From positions 186,001 to 250,000 of the forward strand of contig JAQOOI010000013.1 in assembly GCA_028554645.1 (NCBI GenBank): DNA of 64,000 nucleotides, written 5' to 3'. The notes beneath the pieces were generated by a model. That model saw only the letters and a list, made by a program, of their open reading frames with translations, had not been told where the DNA came from and ran no database searches. Shown one piece after another: positions 45,911-57,995 of the stretch. The position numbers and the translations under genes are program-made. Origin of the DNA: Omphalotus guepiniiformis (lineage: Eukaryota; Basidiomycota; Agaricomycetes; Agaricales; Omphalotaceae). Each line of letters starts with the position of its first letter. Positions within the stretch are counted from its first letter, which is position 1.

Positions 45911-46145
45911 CTTTGTATAAATCAGGAAATGATATATCATGGGTTAAAGCTATAGGGGCTAACAGTGACCTCATGTAATACAGCTCGGCGGTTGGCGGTT
46001 GTTCTTCCTCCTAAGTTCAATTTCCGAGAAAAGTAAAGTTCTGAACGCCCCTGTTGGCTGACAAAATGTTATCTTCCGCAAGGATCCTCCAAACTCTTCC
46101 GCGTGTATCCTCTGGCCTTATACCACGAGCAACCTTCTGCTGCAA

Positions 46146-47945
46146 ATGCCTATACCTCCCTTTATACAGATGGCTAGTTCTACGAGGGATACGGACTCTC
46201 TACTTACTCCTATCGAGGACGGTTCTATGGCCTCCGACGTCGAAGTCTGTATCCAACGAGACAGTGATGATACGGACTACCAACAGACTTTTCAAAAGAA
46301 TCTCTATGATCCACCGTACTTTGCACCCCTTAACGCCGACGACGAATACGATGTGTATGACATTGAACTAGTGTTGGGCTCAGGGGGGAAGGTACGCTCT
46401 CTACTTGTTTGTCATCCTCGTATTGATGTTTAGTGCTTGTAGCAAGCGGGAAGTTACATTCACGTTCGATATCGTGGTGCATTGGATTCATCCAGTGGCC
46501 GACCGACATACAAAGCCGAGAAAAAGCCTAAGAATCACTTCCTGGGCAAAAAGAATCTCCATCTCTCTATTTACCGAAACGATAGCTGGGACTCCACTCT
46601 TTGTGCACCCGTGGCGAATAAAGGGAACAGTTATGTACCTATATTCCAGTGTCTCGACCAAAACCCGCGATGCATATCTGTCACTTCGACAAAGTATATG
46701 GTACTACATAACACGACTAGAGGAGGTCAGATGACGTTATCACCAAATTGCGGCTCCTATGATCCTCAACGCTCCCGCGCAGTCCAGCCCCGCGATGGTT
46801 TGACATACCACTACGTTCCGATGAATACAACCGACTTCGATCGTTCTCCGCCGACCTCCGGCGCGAATATCAGCAAGGATATCCCTGCTGCTCTTACTAA
46901 GCCCTATACTGGCGGTGGTCACCTCGTCTTCGATGCTGATAGCCAAGGGCGCCAGGATTTGCTGAGTACCTTGTACTGCACTGGCTATGAAATGCGCCAC
47001 AAGATACGCCGCGGAGACATCGCTCTTGCGGAATTTCGCCTTACACGACCTGCTTTAGACGCGTCTAAAAATGCTCAGCCGTTGTGGCGACGCTTCTTCC
47101 GGGAACGCCATGCGTCACTACATATCTCACGCCGTGGCGTAGAGGCAGCATTTATCGGAGATCACATCAATATGTTTGTACCCAATCCGGAGGATTCGAA
47201 ACGCTACACCCTGACGAAGGGGCAGGGACACGAGATCATTGTGTCCCTTTATGCCATGTCGCTGCTTGCTATTGAGCACGACGGGTTGGAAAGCAAGAAG
47301 TGGATGTGGCTTCTGCAGAGGGATATGCTACGGCAAGGCGGCGGTATAACGACAGTGGCAAAGGACAATACGCAGGAACTGTCAGAGAAACCCCCCCAGC
47401 TTTCAGCTCGCTCGAGAGAAGAAGTCTTGCCTGCTTTCGAGCCTGTGTCAGTGGTCGATGCAGCTTCTGCGAATGGGGGCGTCGTCCATTCTTTGAAGAA
47501 ACCGAATGCCTCGTTCGACCAATGGGAAGTAATGACGTATACTTCAGACTTGGGCGAGCCCTCCGCCGCAACCGAGAATGTTGACGTAGACGCAGTTGGC
47601 TTTAATGCAGGGGACGACCCTGTACACAAGCGCCACTTCCACCGCCAGCACATGCACGTTCGTCGCTCCAACTCTCTCAAGTTCAGCCATACGGCAAGCT
47701 TCTCCGAAGACCAGATTTATGGTAGGGTGCCGACGCCTGGAACTCTCAATTGTGAAGGCTCGGAAGATGCACAGAGTGGGCACAGGCTCCCAGTCAATGC
47801 TGACACCGCAAAAAACAGCGTCGACGATGCACTTGATAGTCCTGATCCCATAGACCCTGGAATTCAGCGTGTAGAGTCTGCTCCTGTTGCTATGTCAGGC
47901 TGGCCTATTACTGTTCAGCCTTATACCTATGCCTCGCACTCTTAA
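46146..47945 (+). CDS. large unknown protein
   Basis: Two exons (46146-46391 and 46443-47945) give about 582 residues. A second in-frame Met at 46170 is an alternative start. The N-terminal part is acidic (DDTDYQQTFQKNLYDPPYF). The middle has a beta-rich look with paired strands (KKNLHLSIYRNDSWDSTLCA, FQCLDQNPRCISVTSTKYMV) and a conserved-looking segment (ASLHISRRGVEAAFIGDHIN, HEIIVSLYAMSLLAIEHDG). The C-terminal third is low-complexity with Ser, Pro and Gly. It resembles the DUF-type beta-barrel proteins common in mushrooms, but I cannot name a domain. No signal peptide or membrane helix is visible. Confidence 0.6.
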
Positions 47946-48370
47946 TTGGAGCCACTAGTTGATTAAGTATGGGAATCCGCAGTGGCAGGATGGTCAGTAG
48001 TAAAGGAATGCCTCTTACAGGGCATCAAGTATATCCATGTTTCGAAGAGTTCAATTACTTATATTCTGGATGTGCGTTAGCGAAAATTTTCATAGTAGAT
48101 ATAAGAAATACCATTTTTATTAGGGAGTAGGGGGTGTTCGTTATGGACTATGTGAGCTACACCAAAGAGAATGGCTATCGTATGGTTCAATAAAATATTT
48201 TGCTAAAATACACGATAGTCATGTGGGTAAATGGATAGCATAAGCACACTAGCGTCTTCATCGCCTCTATCAATGCAATAACGGGAGTTATGGAAACTCA
48301 ATGGCCAATATTGACGATGACGGGGACGGTGGTGAAGTAAAGACAAGCTAGTCTCAAGACTACACCATAT
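47946..48370. other. convergent intergenic stretch
   Basis: The unknown gene on the plus strand and the RRM gene on the minus strand end toward each other here. No other feature is seen. Confidence 0.5.
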
Positions 48371-49570
48371 CTATGCATCGAAGCGCCCAGATCGTGAGCC
48401 TCCGCGTGAGCCTCCACCATAGTCGCTGGTCCGCCTGCTACCTCCCCAGTCGCTGCCATACGATGACCGCCTTCGAGGATTACTGTCGTTCGACTCCGAG
48501 AATTGCTTGCGCGGCCTTGAAAAGAAGATATTGAGCTGGTGACCAGCAGGTGTAGTTGTTTTGTCGAATTGACTTCGGATCTGTACAGCATCTTCTGTGT
48601 TGTAGCACTCAATGATTCCATTGTTGTTGTTCACTTTGGAATGCAGGTAAGAACAAGATAACCTGCAAAATGAACAGTTACGCACAAGACTGGATGCTTT
48701 TTATGCGAGAAGTAAAGTCCTTCAGAAGCTCATACACCTCTGTCATGTCTCCCGCGAATTGGTTAAAATAGAGTTTGTTGGAAGGCGGATCCTCTCTTTT
48801 GGGATTTGCGAAATCTATCCGGATTCGGCGGTTGTAAAGAGTGAAGGGTTCTTCTTGAGAACGCCTCACGGCAGCCTGAGCATCCTCAAGAGATTCGAAC
48901 TGAACATGACCATATCCACGAAGATTGTTCTCAGAATCTTTAGCTGTGAAATAGGTGAGCACGAGATACAAGATGAAAATTTGGAATCTCACCTAGAACG
49001 ACACGCTTCAGTTCTCCGAACGGAGAGAATAGCTCTGTCAGCTCGTCTTCCGTCGCCTCAAAAGGTATGCCCCCAAGAAAGAGGGTGTCGGTGGGAGGCG
49101 TAGTCGTATACCGCTTGACCGCGTTTCTGACAACCTCAGTTTGGGCAGCATCAAAAAGCTCGACTCGCGACCTCCGTCCTTGGAATTCAATCTCGTTTTC
49201 TTTTGCAAAGTTGAAAAACTTCGCAGCATCTTCTTCAGAACGGAACTCGACGTTGGCAAACCCAGAGAATCTGCCACTTTCGTCTTCGGCTGTGAACGTA
49301 TGAGACAAAGAAAAAAAAAAAGACAGAATGAAACATACGCATGGTGATGCTTTCCAAGGCACCGAATTGCTCTGCCCTATCCTTGATGTCTTCCAGCTCC
49401 ACCCTCCAGGGTAAATTTCCCAAATATACCCATCTACCAGCGTAATTCACGCGGGAGGTCGATATTGACCTGAACGTGAAGGTAGACGGCCGAGCCACAT
49501 TTCGTAAACATAATGTGCTGGCACTGGATCCAGAGGCTCTCAAGAGACTGAAGACGCTTTGAGCAAACAT
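48371..49570 (-). CDS. mitochondrial RNA-binding protein with RRM domains
   Basis: Exons 49570-49339, 49289-48993, 48943 to about 48692, and the last exon ending at 48371 join in frame. The start MFAQSVFSLLRASGSSASTL followed by a basic, Ser/Arg-rich stretch is a typical mitochondrial presequence. Two RRMs are clear: RWVYLGNLPWRVELEDI with FSGFANVEFRSEEDAAKFF, and DTLFLGGIPFEATEDELTEL with LRGYGHVQFESLEDAQAAV. A third, poorer RRM follows (NKLYFNQFAGDMTEVYELL). The C terminus is Gly/Arg/Ser-rich. Such proteins act in mitochondrial mRNA stability or translation. The exact substrate is unknown. Confidence 0.85.
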
Positions 49571-50527
49571 TTTAATGCAGCTAATAGCGACTTAAAGAGC
49601 TTGTAGAAAGGGTTATGGGAAGAGAAGTATGAAAAAAAAAATTCCGACTTGCCAACACTAAAGCAGGCTCGGCAAAAGGGGGCCGGGAAGCTCACGTGAC
49701 CGAACGCCTTCCCGACTGCAACAGTAATTTTACAGTAGTATTCCTTCCAATCTATACTCATTCCAGACTCAGGACTGCATCTTTTGAATTCTCCTCTGTT
49801 TTCTTGATAACAAACAAATATGGAACTTGTTCATGCGACCTCGTCACTGTTCTTCAGGCACTTTCAGGAACTTCAATTTACAAAGTTCTAAGTCAAGGGG
49901 TTCTGAATCGATCAACACAGGTTTGTCTCGAACAGCTGTTTCTGAACTTTGAAGGAAGCTGGCCAATTATTGGGACCTTAACCAGGAGAAACTAGGCATT
50001 CGTTCGTCTCACACAGTTCCTGGTACACCACTTCCGCCTCCTAAAGCCAACCTCACCTCGAATGAGTGCCGGTGCCGTTTAGGTTTAAACATTGGACAAT
50101 AGTCGTATGGGTACATTGTTTATAAACAGCTTCAAGGACAGTTCCTAAATGTCATTCCCATGTTGTAGGCAACATCAGATTTCGTGCTTCTTCACACTTC
50201 AATAAATCACTGGACCTTGATATTGGAACGGGCTCTTGACAATCCTGACTTGCTGCGCTGTCATTCGCCACCTCATTCGCCACCCCATGTTTCGTCATAA
50301 TACACGAGGAGTACATACCTACTCGAGCATGTTGAATGCTAGTACCTGAGACGGGTTGCTGCATTTCCCCTCAACCCCCCTGATTTGGGGGCCTCGCTAC
50401 AGTTTCACACACGAAGTTTGTCTGTCCCTCATTTCTCATTGTTCAATTGTGCATAGCCTCTCAGTCGCTGTAGAAGCATAAAAGCAGCGCATAACTTCCA
50501 GCAGAATCCAACGAATTCACAAACACA
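49571..50527. promoter_or_regulatory. divergent intergenic region
   Basis: It separates the RRM gene (minus) from the heme-thiolate protein gene (plus), so both promoters lie here. A frame at 49696-49995 is unsupported. Confidence 0.5.
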
Positions 50528-51429
50528 ATGTCGTACTCAACTTTGAACAAGCACTCTGCTTTCAGTTCCCACTCTACTCCCGACGATCCCTGTTGGGATG
50601 AAGAAGCAAGCCACGTCTTCAGGCCTGCAAATCCCTCTACAGACAGGCGGGCGCCTTGCCCTGGCTTGAACACACTAGCAAACCATGGTTATATGTACGT
50701 TTACTTCTTTCTTTACTTTTTTCACCTTGCTAATTTCATACTTCTAGCCCTCGCTCTGGGACACATATAACTATTTCAACATTGTTGAAAGCCTTAACAG
50801 GCGTATACAACTTATCCCTAACTCTCGCCCTTTGCCTTACCATCCCTACATTCATCATCTATGGAAAGTTCGGGCTGAAGGGATGGCCGTGGCACTGGTC
50901 ATATACTCTGGACCTTGCGTCCTTGGCCGCTTTCGGGTCTTTCAGAATAGCTCACCGCGCTGCGCTAGTACATCCAAACACACCCTCCCATGCACCCGAC
51001 CCTACTCTTGTGCAGAATCTGCTCTCACACTCTCACCAATACCAATCCACCTCTCCGACATCATTACAACCTTCATCGTCACCTTTGAACGAGAAACCTT
51101 GCCTTGAGGGTGGACTCACGCTTTTCGATCTCGCACAACTACGAGTAACGCGTGAAGCAGAGTTACCTCAACCCCTAACAACGGTGCATGAACAGATCGC
51201 ACTAGGGGAAAGTGCGTTGACATTGTTGGTCTTCCGAGACCGTAATGTCGATGAAGACGCATCGATGGTACCCTACTCCTTCTTAAGCCAATGGTTTGGA
51301 GAGGAACGTATTCCTGATGGATGGGTTCGTCCATCGAAATCTGTGGGGCTGTTGAAGGCAAGAAACGTTGCGGGGCAGGTGCAGAAGCAAGTGGAATTAA
51401 TCCGGTCGCAGCAGTCACATCATGTATAA
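50528..51429 (+). CDS. heme-thiolate peroxidase (chloroperoxidase/peroxygenase) homologue
   Basis: Two exons (50528-50694 and 50748-51429) give 282 residues. The proximal heme motif is intact: APCPGLNTLANHGYIPRSG contains the Cys that ligates heme iron. The family's distal acid-base segment should read like IEHDASLVH, but here it is IAHRAALVHPN (codons at 50947-50979), so the Glu and Asp are lost. A later conserved part is present (GGLTLFDLAQLRVTREAEL, GESALTLLVF). There is no clear signal peptide, although a hydrophobic segment (LSLTLALCLTIPTFII) follows the heme motif. Enzymes of this family oxidise halides or hydroxylate alkanes and aromatics using peroxide. The fold is kept; full activity is doubtful. 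Confidence 0.85.
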
Positions 51430-52498
51430 CCCGTGTTCTTCAGCTTTCAATTTGTACAATTGTATATGTTAACATGTATCCCTAGCCATATTCGTTTCAT
51501 GTTATGTTTCTAAATCACAATGTTGCTGTCCTACGACAATAGCATATTTTTTCAAGCGATTATGAATGTTGATCATTATTCGACTGTCCAATAATTCAAT
51601 AACTGTCAAGTTTGACATAAGTATTGCATTTAGTAGCTTGCACATGCACTTTATGACATTGTAGACACTTACATATATTCACATATAATCAACCTAATTC
51701 CCGGTATGGTTGGAGAGCAATCTTATGGTAATGTGTGAAATTCAGAACAGAACATAAATCAGACTGGTCCTATAATAATACTGGGCGAGTGTTTAAGGCA
51801 AGAATAGATTTTTTGGTGCTCTGATTGCCAAAAATGTCAAAGCAGTCGCGCGCAGTGACCCCTGCTCAGAGTCAGTGCTCCTCGTCGGTCTACCAAGTGT
51901 TGTCCACGATTTGTGCCATTGAGCATCCACCAATTATGGTAGTGTATTACACTGTGTGAGGGGCTACTATAATTCAAGAATGAGGTGAAAACAACGAGAA
52001 AGACTCACTAGCGCTGCTAACTATGGTATACGTGTATGTAAAACAGTGGCAAAATTAAACACGGTCACAGTGCATTCTAGAGTTTTGCGCAGTCTTCTGA
52101 TGTCGATGAGCGCTAGCGCTCAGTTCCATATTTCGAAATCTCCAGCTTCTCCACTGTACTGTGTACAGTCTGTACTCTTGGCCTCGCCTCGGGCTACGGC
52201 TCATTGATCTGTTAGTCACCCAATCTTTTTATTGAGAACCGTCCCGCCGAATATTGAAACAATCCTATACACTGTGTATGCGCGTTGATAGAGCTGGAAG
52301 GATAAGGATCTTGGATCCAAGGGAACAGGCTGTGAATTAGAGTGTCGGTGACATGCAGTTAGTCATCGCATCAGCACTTCTAAATGGAATGTCATCCTTG
52401 GATCCAACTTGAACCACTTGATGTCTGCTCCTCAGCGTCTCTCGTAGCAAAGTTCGTCTCTGAACCTCAGAACTCTCACAACCCATGCAAACGTACTC
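51430..52498. other. intergenic stretch of about 1.1 kb
   Basis: AT-rich sequence without a supported gene between two plus-strand genes. No repeat or RNA is recognised. Confidence 0.5.
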
Positions 52499-55400
52499 AT
52501 GAACACCCAAGTACGACTACCTAGAGCACCCACCGAGCAGATATGCTCGGAAAGCACCAAAATCCTTGCAAGGCTTGAATTGATTCTTGAATTCCGACCA
52601 TGGATCAAGTATACGCGCCTATATCACCATCGGGCGTTCAAGCAGGAACCGCCCTTCAAAGTGCTATTTGACTGCTTTGCGCTCGGAGCATCGCTAGGTG
52701 TTTTGCTTGACTTGTTGGGGTCTCCGGCGCCCAGCCATCTCAGCGTTGATGTGGAGAGTTTCGACTTTCACCTGGCGCTTGTCGAGAGGGAACATTTTTT
52801 CGCAAGTTTCATTCAACGCGTTCACTTGTTGGAGCTCCAAGGCAAACTTTCGTATGGAGAGGTTCTTCGTGTAGAAGACATGTTCGATGGAAGTAATATC
52901 GGATTCGCCAAAGTATATTCACTGTAATCTGGTTGGAAATCTCCTGAACGGTATTCTTCAGGTTTTGAAAACTGTGCACAGAGTGCTGTCGGCGCTGCAG
53001 GCTTCGTACCCAGGGTTATTCATTCTTCCACCCGACGCGGAACTCAAGAGGCGTGAGGCTGTTGAAGAGTTGCTAGAGACTGAACGAATTCATACTTCTT
53101 TCCTTCGAACAGTTCTTGTGAGCCCGCACTCCCGTCACTGATTGAACTAAGAGACTAACGGCTAGTCCCACTGGCAATCAAAAGGACTCTTCTGCTATCC
53201 TCTCCTGCAGCACGAAAGCCATGCAGTCTACTCTGGAGATGCTGGTCGTAAATAACACCCGCCTGAGACGATATCACGACCATGTGCTCGAGTCTTTGGA
53301 GAAGGTCGTCTCCAGCCCTTGGCTCGAACAATGGGAGACTATTTTCAGCTTTGATGATACCAAAATACGGACGAACATTGCGGCTACTTACCGCTCACTT
53401 TGTGACAACTACCTCTCTCTTTACAATTTTCTCTATGACCAAACAGATACCCTCGAGGTATGGTTCTTCCCCTAGCATTGTTGCTGTCTCTCCCTGACTT
53501 CCTGCCATATTCGAGCCGGTCCTCGCTGGGCATGCTCAGATACTACTCCACATTCTTTCTTTTCTTCCCTTTCGTGTATCAGACTATTGTGTACAACTAC
53601 AGGTGACGACATTTCTTCCTTTCGCTTGGCCTATGGACCGACGTTTTTCTCTTCCGCAGAATGTATTATCGTTATCTCTTCCCACCTCTCCTGAGCATCC
53701 TATAGGCTCGTATGACTCACTCTGCATGGTCCTCACACGAATGCGTGATATTGCGGACACTATGGACGAGATGAGCTTGCAACTTCGTACCATGTACAGC
53801 GCTCGTACTTTGAAAGCTCGCGCGTATCATTGGAGCATTGCCAACACCGGCATTGATCCATCGGAGCTCGGTGCACTCCTTTTGGATGACCAGCTGGTCG
53901 TTGATGTTTCTGGTTTAGTTTATCAAGTATTCTTATTCGAATCAATGTTACTCTGCTGTCTGGAAGGCCCTTCAGATCTGAAACAAAGCAAAGAGGAATG
54001 GGAGCAAGAGCGATATCTAGACATCCCGCGGTATCCGATTAGAGCTTGGGAGCTAGGGCCTGCGTTGAAAAGGAGGACTCCGTTGAATTTAGTGCATGCG
54101 ATTCCGACGGCGGGGATGCAATTATTGAAGCTACCAGATATGTGTATGTCTTCTTCTGTACTATCTTCATATCCTGAGCTGAATCTGCCTTGGCTCGGTT
54201 CAGACATGTTCGAGCTTGAATGGTTGGATCAGGACGTTGCACATAAACTTGATTTCTATCCCTCTTGCCCGGCACAATACGAACAGTGGTGCTCCGTTTT
54301 ACAACCCTTTGTTTCTACTACCTTTGATGATCAGTATTCGTCTATTGGCGCTGGAGAAACGGAAAGTGAAGACGAGATGATGTTGTCAGGTGAGTACATT
54401 TTTCTCCGTGTTTCATTCATATTATTAATAGTCTTGTCAGACGATGAAGATTTTGGAGGAAGGCGACGATCCCACCCTCGCCCATGGAGCCTCATTGCGC
54501 GCAAAGGACCTCATTCCGAGTCTTCCTCACTCCGACAACAGGAGCCGGAAGAGACCGAGGTCGAAATCGTTCTCAGTCCGCATATGCTACCAACACTCTT
54601 CAAGGTTATCAGTCCCTCGGGCGGAAAAGACTCCATCCCTCCTTTGAGCCCCTCATTGTTTCCTCGTGGCGGAAGTGATGACATGTTCCCGCATTTGGAG
54701 ATGCCTCCAACACCTCCTCCAGAAGGACGTCTCCGTATGTCTTGAAAAGCTCATTGAAAGATCATTCATGACCTTCCTTTGCAACAGTTGACGAGCTCGA
54801 AATTTCATTGAATTTACCTGATCTGACTGGTCAAGTTAAAAAGACTGGACGTTTTGCTGAAGCGCACGGGGGGTATGGCGACGTGTGGAAGGCGGTGTGG
54901 CATAGTAAGAGTGGACATGAAGCCACGGTAAGATCTTAGTTCACTTCCGGATTGCCGTTGTATCCGACGCCCAAGTCCCAGGTCGCTGTCAAGGCTTTAA
55001 GATCGCGGATTGATGATCCTGAAATGGAGGAGAAGATGAAGAAGGTGGGCTCCGAAAAACCAAACTGAGGTCATCAGTAGTTAAATGCGTCTAACGTTAC
55101 AGCGTCTTGCGCACGAGTTAGATGTGTGGAGGAAACTGAATCATCCACATATTCTGCCGCTCTACGGAACGACTTCGGACTTTGGACATTATGATTCGAT
55201 GGTCTGCCCGTGGATGGATAACGGTAGTGTCAGCAAGTACATGGAGAGATGGGGGGATATTTTGACCATGACTGATCGACTCCAACTGGTATGCTTGCAG
55301 CGTCTCAGTTCATTCTCATTACTCATTAGTATATGCAGCTTTGCGAGGTCGCTGAGGGATTGGAATACTGTGAGTGTTCCGAATCATAACTGCAGCATCT

Positions 55401-56037
55401 ATTTATCTAATATTGTTACAGTGCATGCCTTTGGAATTGTTCACGGTGATCTGACTGGTGTAAGTCTTGGCCCACTCACTCTATCTTCGTATCATGATAC
55501 TGAGATGATTGTAGTCTAACATCTTGATCGACGACCAGAAGTGCGCCTGCCTATGCGACTTTGGGCTTTCAAGCATTGTCGCCGAATTACAGGGTGCTTC
55601 TGTAAATTCGACTATTAGCGGGGCTGTTCGCTGGGCAGATGCATGTCTATTCAAACGGGAGGTGGGTGATTATCGCGTTCCGGTCGTCACGACCTGGAAT
55701 GACATATACTCATTTGGAAGCGTCACATTGGAAGTAAGTAGTTGTATAGGTCGAAAACAGTCGTATTGACTCAAGGACTTGCCTTTAGATACTCTCAGGC
55801 CGCATACCGTATCACTACCTGCGTTCCGACGTTCATGTGGTGATGGAACTACATAAAGGCGCAAAACCCCGTAGACCAGCTTCGTCGTTCGTAACGGATG
55901 CGCAGTGGAAGTTCATTGAGAAATGTTGGAACGATATTCCGGAGAGACGACCAGATGTGAAAGAAGTATCGAGCGATATTCAATCACTGTTGCGAGCGAG
56001 TTTGGAGTTCAGGCGACATAGTGACCCGCGGAGTTGA
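52499..56037 (+). CDS. Cdc24-like RhoGEF fused to a protein kinase domain
   Basis: Twelve exons (52499-52912, 52962-53117, 53185-53457, 53603-54389, 54441-54734, 54788-54927, 54982-55044, 55103-55288, 55339-55369, 55422-55459, 55515-55733, 55789-56037) stay in one frame and give 949 residues. Residues 1-160 resemble the Cdc24 calponin-like domain (VEDMFDGSNIGFAKVLKTVH). A DH-type region follows (RREAVEELLETERIHTSFL), then a PH-like part (LGPALKRRTPLNLVHAI). From about residue 645 a kinase begins: loop AHGGYGDVWKA, VAVKALR, VHGDLT with N three residues on, and CDFGLS. The APE motif is replaced by RWADACLF. Cdc24 activates Cdc42 in cell polarity. The usual C-terminal PB1 domain is absent. Confidence 0.75.
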
Positions 56038-56772
56038 TGGCCAGTGGAACTGTCTTAGTTGTGTAACATTAGTTACCTGATTGACAGTGAAGACAGTACT
56101 TTTTGTGACGACGTATAATTTAGATGGACCGAACGCGGCCGCTATCCAACTTGTTGGTGTGGGCCAATCCTGGCATGTACGAATCCTATCACCTGAGACC
56201 ACGTGTCTCGCAAATCTCTGGTCGCATCTAAGCCAGGGATAAGAATATCATATAGTTGACTACATAGTCTTGTTTCTACAACATTGATATGACAACACAC
56301 TTGCTACAACTTCGAGTAGTACTGAGTACTGAGGTGCATACATTTTTTTCTACCACATAGATCTGACATACACCGCAACTGTTGCCCTTCGTCCTCTACA
56401 TACGGTCAAGTCTAGCTCATCTGACCAGGTCTCAAAGGACAGTCTACTCCTGTTCTGAAGTCAGTCATAAAACCATGTGTGTCTGCTTTCCATTCAGGGC
56501 TGGGGCCAGAGCACAGGGAAGATCTACGTACAGAGAACCGGGTGACAGTTCCTTCCCATGAACGTGAACCAGTGTGAGCTGTGGTACAATTATAGGCTGT
56601 ATAGCTTTGAGTGGGGGCCCTTGGCAGCGTCTTTTGCGAGAGAGAAGTGTTTGCGAGAGATCCACTGGCGGGTGACGTTTTTCACAGTCAGCGAAAGTGA
56701 AGCACGCGGAAAGGACCCGGTGAGCTGCAATGGGAGGGACGGTCGCAGGCTGTATATATTTCAGAGAGTAGG
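56038..56772. other. intergenic stretch
   Basis: No supported gene between the fusion gene and the MCM2 fragment. An open frame at 56465-56776 on the minus strand has no recognised motif. Confidence 0.5.
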
Positions 56773-57183
56773 TCAAAACGCTTCGCTACGTTTGATGTCA
56801 CTGAGTTGCTCAAGAGGAATTTCCTATGCTCAGATGCGTGAAAAACGGAGGCATTCAAGAGAAACCCACAACTCACATCTTCGACACCATCCATATCATC
56901 AAGGTCACGTCTTTGGTCATATTGCCTTCTAGTTCGTCTTTTCAATCTGCGAAGCTCGACGTCTTCCTCCTCATCGTCTATCTCATCGTCATCTAAAAAG
57001 GGAAGAGCTCTAGAACGTTGAGCAGCTGGCGTGCCTCTCCTGTCATTTCTTTCCATTCGGTCTCGTCAGTCCATCTTTGCCTCAATGGCACGGCGAGCAG
57101 CAGCAGAGAGCTCTGCAATGTCTTGGGCATTATCGAGGTCTGCATCAAAGCATTGATCGAGAAGTTCGTTCACTTGATAATCC
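56773..57183 (-). pseudogene. MCM2 fragment, broken
   Basis: Two exon-like pieces (57183-56877 and 56823-56773) with proper GT and AG borders between them match the N-terminal linker of replicative helicase subunit Mcm2: AAQRSRALPFLDDDE, LKRRTRRQYDQRRDLDDMDG, then EIPLEQLSDIK. The first piece has a TGA in frame just before RDRMERNDRRG, where the family has Arg, so one C-to-T change of CGA explains it. After EIPLEQLSDIK the match stops and a TGA follows. The helicase core is absent. Retained intron borders point to duplicated genomic DNA, not a retrocopy. It is surely not functional as Mcm2. Confidence 0.8.
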
Positions 57184-57379
57184 CTATAAAAGTAAGGATG
57201 TCAATAGCAAGCAAACGCGTGGCAATGGTCGACGCACTGGATATAACCTATCAGATAACAGTGCTCGAATCAGACTCGAGGTCCTTCTCGGTCAACATTC
57301 CCGTAAATTTTTTGGCTGGCTCTCTGTTATGCACGTCAGTACAAAATATAGTCAGAATGAGAAAGCTTACTCTCTAATA

Positions 57380-57583
57380 TCATACGTCCTCACCACTCTT
57401 ACCAAGTCGCCTGCGAGCCCACCACTCTGATCTCCGTCGTATCCAGGCGTCTTGTCTCCCGACCAATTCCATCCCTCGCAGTCCCAGGCAAAACTTGAAA
57501 TCTTCCAGCTTCTGGCTGCATTGCGTGCCCTTAGAGTGAAGCTTGCCCTCACCTTGTTGTCCCGCGTAACTCACTGCAAGCAA
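57380..57583 (-). pseudogene. fragment resembling EMI1-type CX9C mitochondrial protein
   Basis: The frame reads CSQKLEDFKFCLGLRGMEL, then QDAWIRRRSEWWARRRLGKS and GEDV before a stop. This matches the end of Emi1-like twin-CX9C-type proteins, including the Cys pair and the Trp-rich tail. The usual ending VWDIR is broken: a stop follows GEDV, while the sequence encoding DIRE survives in a shifted frame downstream. I could not find the first exon with the other Cys pair upstream. It lies in the same orientation as the MCM2 fragment and about 200 bp from it. Confidence 0.55.
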
Positions 57584-57995
57584 TGCAATTCAGCACTGAG
57601 GAGTGCAACAGGGATGAGAAGAATGTTAAAGTACGAGATATATTTGCAAGTTGTTCTAGCCAGCGAGAGAGAATAATGTAATCACTTTCTTGGCCAAACA
57701 AGCGACAACCTATGCACGTGGAGGTTCACAAACATGTGCAACCAGGAAAAAGGGTAGGGTTAGGGGTGAATAACCCTTTTATGGTAGTAATTCGAGCTTC
57801 CAAACCGTCCAAGAACAACGAATCCACTTCGTTAGGATTCGTAATATTGCTTAGGTAAGCGGTGTATTCATGACGCCGTTATGTGGGCGCGCGTGACTCA
57901 CGCGTGACACGCGACTAGACTCGATCGAGAGGACCTTGAGAGAGCGCTCTGCAACACGCGTCTTCTTTATCTTTGTTCACAATATCGAGGAAGAT
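57584..57995. other. intergenic, SNF2 promoter region
   Basis: This precedes the SNF2 gene. It contains a telomere-like GGGTTAGGGG and a nearby AAAAGGGT/AACCCTTTT inverted pair around 57748-57782, neither with a clear role. Confidence 0.45.

Noticed and set aside
48664..48692. A 19 nt intron near the end of the RRM gene
   Set aside because: A 52 nt intron with a donor a few bases earlier keeps the frame and is of normal size.
57748..57782. Telomere-like GGGTTAGGGG and an inverted pair
   Set aside because: Fewer than two TTAGGG units; too short to call an interstitial telomere or a hairpin terminator.
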